DNA of 9,417 nt, from contig JAFPSR010000030.1 of assembly GCA_017413675.1 (NCBI GenBank), positions 1 to 9,417 of the forward strand, read 5' to 3'. This document shows positions 7,219 through 9,417 of the stretch, one piece after another (the first letter of the stretch is position 1; every line of letters begins with the position of its first letter). This DNA is from Clostridia bacterium (GTDB lineage: Bacteria > Bacillota_A > Clostridia > Christensenellales > UBA1750). Under the pieces are notes generated by a model. It was not told where the DNA came from, did no database searches, and worked only from the letters and a program-made list of their open reading frames with translations. The position numbers and the translations under genes are program-made.

Positions 7219-8493
7219 CTATCCGGCGTACACTTCCGTTACGCCGGTCTGCCGTACATCCAGGACCGTGCAGGCATTCTCCCCGAACAGGGATTCCATG
7301 TACTCCGTATAGCCTTTGAGAAGCACATCGGGTACAAAAGCAAGAATTGTTCCCGCAAAACCGCCCCCGTGGACACGGCAGGTCCCGTTTTCCCCCAGGA
7401 AACGCTTGGAGGCCTCCAGCGCTACGGAAAGCGCCTGTTCCCGGGAACCGGGCACGAATACATTCTGCAGACAGTTCTGGGAGCTTTCCCCGGACAGACG
7501 GATCTGGCAAAGGAATCCGGGGAAATCATCCGCAAGCACCGCCTTTTCCAGGGCATCCACCCGGTCGTTCTCATCGAAGAAATGCAGGGCGCGCAGGACC
7601 GCCCGGTCCCCTGCCGTCTTTCGCAGGGACGGGATGTTCCCAAGCACCTGTTCCCTCGTGGTCTCCCGGAGGACTTCCACCCCGAGCGCCTGTGCCACGG
7701 CGTGCATTTCCGCGGGGATCGCCGCATACTGGTCCGTCAGGTCGTCATGGCCGGAGCGGGTGGAAACCACGCACATCTGGTATCCCTTCTGCGCGAAGTC
7801 GATCGGGAGGGTCTGCGGGACCACATCCGCTGTACGGAAATCCAGTTTGGTCAAGCCCCCGATACTGCACGCCGCCTGGTCCATCAGGCCGCAGGGTTTC
7901 CCGAAATACCGGTTCTCGGCAAACTGGGCTTTTTTCGCCCGCTCGATCCCGGTAAAGAATCCGCCGTTCCCCATCGCTTCCGCAATATAGGAGATCAGCA
8001 CCTCGAACGCTGCCGAAGAGGACAGTCCCGAGCCGGATGCGACCAGGGAATCCACACAGATCTGCAGTCCGCAGAGCGGTTTCCCCGCATCCCGGATCCC
8101 CCGGAGCACCCCGCGGACCAGGGCTGCCGTCGTATTCTTTTCCTCCGGATGGACCTCCAGGTCCCGGATGCTGATGTTGACCGGGTGCTTATAGCCCCGG
8201 GAGTACAGCTGGACAAACGGCTCCCCCGTTGCCTTTACTGCCGCGATGGTGTCCAGCGTGATCGCCGCGGCAACCACTTTTCCGTTATTGTGATCGGTAT
8301 GGTTCCCGATTATTTCCACCCGTCCCGGGGCAGAGAAAAAACGAAGCTCCTCTTCCCGGCTGTGATAGAGGGAAACATGCCAGGCTGCAAGGTCCCGCCA
8401 TCTTTGGGACGCTTTTCCCGCGTCCGCATGTTTTCCGTATAAAGTTTCCCACTGGTTCCGGATCTGTTCCCTGTTTTCCTCAAATAACATCAT
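7219..8493 (-). CDS. galK: Galactokinase-family GHMP sugar kinase (divergent type)
   Basis: Galactokinase phosphorylates galactose at C1 to feed the Leloir pathway. This 424-residue protein has all three GHMP kinase motifs: the galactokinase signature SAPGRVEIIGNHTDHNNG (54-71), the ATP loop GSGLSSSAA (154-162) and GGGFAG (376-381). The catalytic-base segment CGLMDQ (D205) is also present. Where classical galactokinases read GEHTDYN, this one reads GNHTDHN, so the sugar-contacting Glu is Asn (N64). I recall the GNHTDH form from a clostridial branch annotated as galactokinase; its specificity is less certain. The start is at the first of two adjacent ATGs (8493), 5 bases after AAAGGGG; the second ATG is equally possible. 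It has its own promoter and terminator and no galT or galE beside it. Family is sure; substrate is only probable. Confidence 0.85.
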   Translation of the reverse strand: MMLFEENREQIRNQWETLYGKHADAGKASQRWRDLAAWHVSLYHSREEELRFFSAPGRVEIIGNHTDHNNGKVVAAAITLDTIAAVKATGEPFVQLYSRGYKHPVNISIRDLEVHPEEKNTTAALVRGVLRGIRDAGKPLCGLQICVDSLVASGSGLSSSAAFEVLISYIAEAMGNGGFFTGIERAKKAQFAENRYFGKPCGLMDQAACSIGGLTKLDFRTADVVPQTLPIDFAQKGYQMCVVSTRSGHDDLTDQYAAIPAEMHAVAQALGVEVLRETTREQVLGNIPSLRKTAGDRAVLRALHFFDENDRVDALEKAVLADDFPGFLCQIRLSGESSQNCLQNVFVPGSREQALSVALEASKRFLGENGTCRVHGGGFAGTILAFVPDVLLKGYTEYMESLFGENACTVLDVRQTGVTEVYAG

Positions 8494-8522
8494 CCGATCC
8501 CCTTTCGCATTTCGATACCCCC

Positions 8523-8551
8523 ATTATGGAAACTCCCTTTTTCCCCGTCAA
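8523..8551 (-). promoter_or_regulatory. Sigma-A type promoter of galK
   Basis: On the minus strand, TTGACG (8546-8551) and CATAAT (8523-8528) are separated by 17 bases. The start point would be near 8516, leaving a leader of only about 23 bases. It lies back to back with the promoter of the plus-strand sulfhydrylase gene in a 135-base intergenic region. Confidence 0.7.
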
Positions 8552-8579
8552 GTCTTTTACACAATTCTCCTAGAGACTT

Positions 8580-8591
8580 TGGAATATTCCA
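8580..8591. promoter_or_regulatory. Perfect 12-bp palindrome TGGAATATTCCA before the metY -10 box
   Basis: The palindrome TGGAATATTCCA sits in the spacer region directly upstream of the extended -10 element (8592-8600) of the plus-strand gene. This is a typical place for a repressor operator. I do not recognise it as a known consensus. A 12-bp perfect palindrome could also arise by chance in AT-rich promoter DNA. Confidence 0.35.
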
Positions 8592-8600
8592 TGGTATAAT
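8592..8600 (+). promoter_or_regulatory. Extended -10 promoter of the sulfhydrylase gene
   Basis: TGGTATAAT combines a TGn extension with a perfect TATAAT hexamer (8595-8600). No good -35 hexamer is seen at 16-18 bases upstream, consistent with an extended -10 or activated promoter. The start point would be near 8607, leaving about 22 bases of leader with the ribosome binding site GGAGG at 8615-8619. Confidence 0.7.
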
Positions 8601-8628
8601 GGAAAAAAATCTTTGGAGGTTTCTATAT

Positions 8629-9417
8629 ATGGCATACAGGATTGATACCAACTGCGTACAGGCAGGCTGGAATCCCAAGAAGGGAGAACCCCGGGTCATC
8701 CCCATCGTCCAGAGCACTACCTTTGCCTATCCCACCGGTGAATCCATGGGAAAACTGTTTGACCTGGAAGAGGATGGCTTCTTCTATTCCAGGCTGGCCA
8801 ATCCCACCGTTTCCTATGTGGAAGCCAAGATCGCCGCGCTGGAAGGCGGCGTCGGAGCCATGCTCTGTTCCGCGGGCCAGGCAGCATCCCTGATCAGCGT
8901 ACTGAATATCGCCCATGCCGGCGACCATGTGATCTCCGCCTCGGCCATCTACGGCGGGACGTTCAACCTGTTCAACAAAACCTTCCGCGAAATGGGGATC
9001 GAATTTGATTTCGTCGGCCCGGACGCATCCTATGAGGAGATTACAGCCCTGATCCGTCCGAATACCAAGTGCATTTTCGGCGAAACCCTGTCCAACCCTG
9101 CGCTGGAAGTCTTCGATTTCGACGTATTCTCCAAGGCAGCCCATGACAACGGGATCCCCCTGATTATCGACAACACGTTCCCCACCCCGATCAACTGCCG
9201 GCCCTTTGAGCACGGGGCGGACATCGTCGTCCACTCCACGACGAAATACATGGACGGCCATGCGGTTGTCCTGGGCGGCTGCATCGTGGACAGCGGGAAT
9301 TTTGACTGGAGCAACGGGAAGTTCCCGTTCCTGACCGAACCGGATGAAAGCTATCACGGCACCGTATATACCGAACAGTTCGGAAAATCCGCCTACATCG
9401 TCAAGGCCCGCGCCCAC
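8629..9417 (+). CDS. metY: O-acetylhomoserine sulfhydrylase-like PLP enzyme, N-terminal part (cut by window edge)
   Basis: This belongs to the Cys/Met metabolism PLP-dependent family. The best fit is O-acetylhomoserine aminocarboxypropyltransferase, which makes homocysteine (or methionine) from O-acetylhomoserine and sulfide (or methanethiol). The visible 263 residues include YSRLANPT (53-60), CSAGQAA (80-86), SAIYGGT with the PLP-stacking Tyr109, the PLP-pyridine Asp181 in IIDNTFPTP, and the PLP-binding lysine K206 in HSTTKYMDGH. The SYHG segment near 241-244 favours the O-acetylhomoserine enzyme over cystathionine lyases; methionine gamma-lyase remains possible. Full-length members have about 425-430 residues, so the last third is missing. 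The ATG at 8629 follows GGAGG (8615-8619) by 9 bases. It is divergent from galK. The short leader leaves no room for a SAM riboswitch. Confidence 0.9.
   Translation, partial: MAYRIDTNCVQAGWNPKKGEPRVIPIVQSTTFAYPTGESMGKLFDLEEDGFFYSRLANPTVSYVEAKIAALEGGVGAMLCSAGQAASLISVLNIAHAGDHVISASAIYGGTFNLFNKTFREMGIEFDFVGPDASYEEITALIRPNTKCIFGETLSNPALEVFDFDVFSKAAHDNGIPLIIDNTFPTPINCRPFEHGADIVVHSTTKYMDGHAVVLGGCIVDSGNFDWSNGKFPFLTEPDESYHGTVYTEQFGKSAYIVKARAH

Noticed and set aside
8623..9417. 264-codon open frame on the minus strand opposite metY
   Set aside because: The plus-strand reading has a promoter, ribosome binding site and the PLP lysine motif; the opposite frame has none of these.
1..9417. Mobile elements, CRISPR arrays, tRNA or rRNA genes, defence systems
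   Set aside because: No transposase or integrase-like protein, no regularly spaced repeats and no tRNA-like cloverleaf was seen. All long genes belong to core families.

Overview
The window reads as ordinary core chromosome from a low-to-mid GC Gram-positive bacterium of the Clostridia (Bacillota), possibly an uncultured gut or rumen lineage. The reasons are the gene order phoH, 7TM-HD phosphodiesterase (pgpH/yqfF), ybeY, era, recO, which is a signature of Bacillota; a PPDK of the clostridial type; strong GGAGG ribosome binding sites; and sigma-A type promoters. The base composition is fairly GC-rich, and third codon positions favour C and G. That leaves long false open frames on the opposite strand.

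Layout. Positions 1-1328 (minus) hold the N-terminal half of pyruvate phosphate dikinase, cut by the window edge, with its own promoter at 1427-1455. Positions 1485-7011 (minus) are a tight five-gene cluster transcribed in the order phoH, pgpH, ybeY, era, recO. A promoter lies at 7085-7112 and the gaps between genes are 6 to 44 bases. Positions 7219-8493 (minus) hold a divergent galactokinase-family gene with its own promoter (8523-8551) and a clear intrinsic terminator (7153-7192) that separates it from the cluster. Positions 8629-9417 (plus) hold the first 263 codons of an O-acetylhomoserine sulfhydrylase-like PLP enzyme, divergent from the galactokinase and cut by the right edge.

How the genes work together. 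The five-gene cluster joins RNA and ribosome maturation (PhoH-family ATPase, YbeY endoribonuclease, Era GTPase), second-messenger turnover (c-di-AMP hydrolysis by the membrane HD protein) and recombinational repair (RecO). dgkA and cdd, which lie between ybeY and era in Bacillus subtilis, are missing. PPDK (PEP/pyruvate interconversion), the sugar kinase and the methionine/cysteine enzyme are metabolic neighbours with separate promoters.

I found no mobile element, CRISPR array, RNA gene or evident new multi-gene system. The points worth a second look are small: a Pro/Thr-rich insert in the extracellular domain of PgpH, three operator-like palindromes placed at promoters or leaders, an unusual sugar-site residue in the galactokinase-like protein, and two TTG starts.
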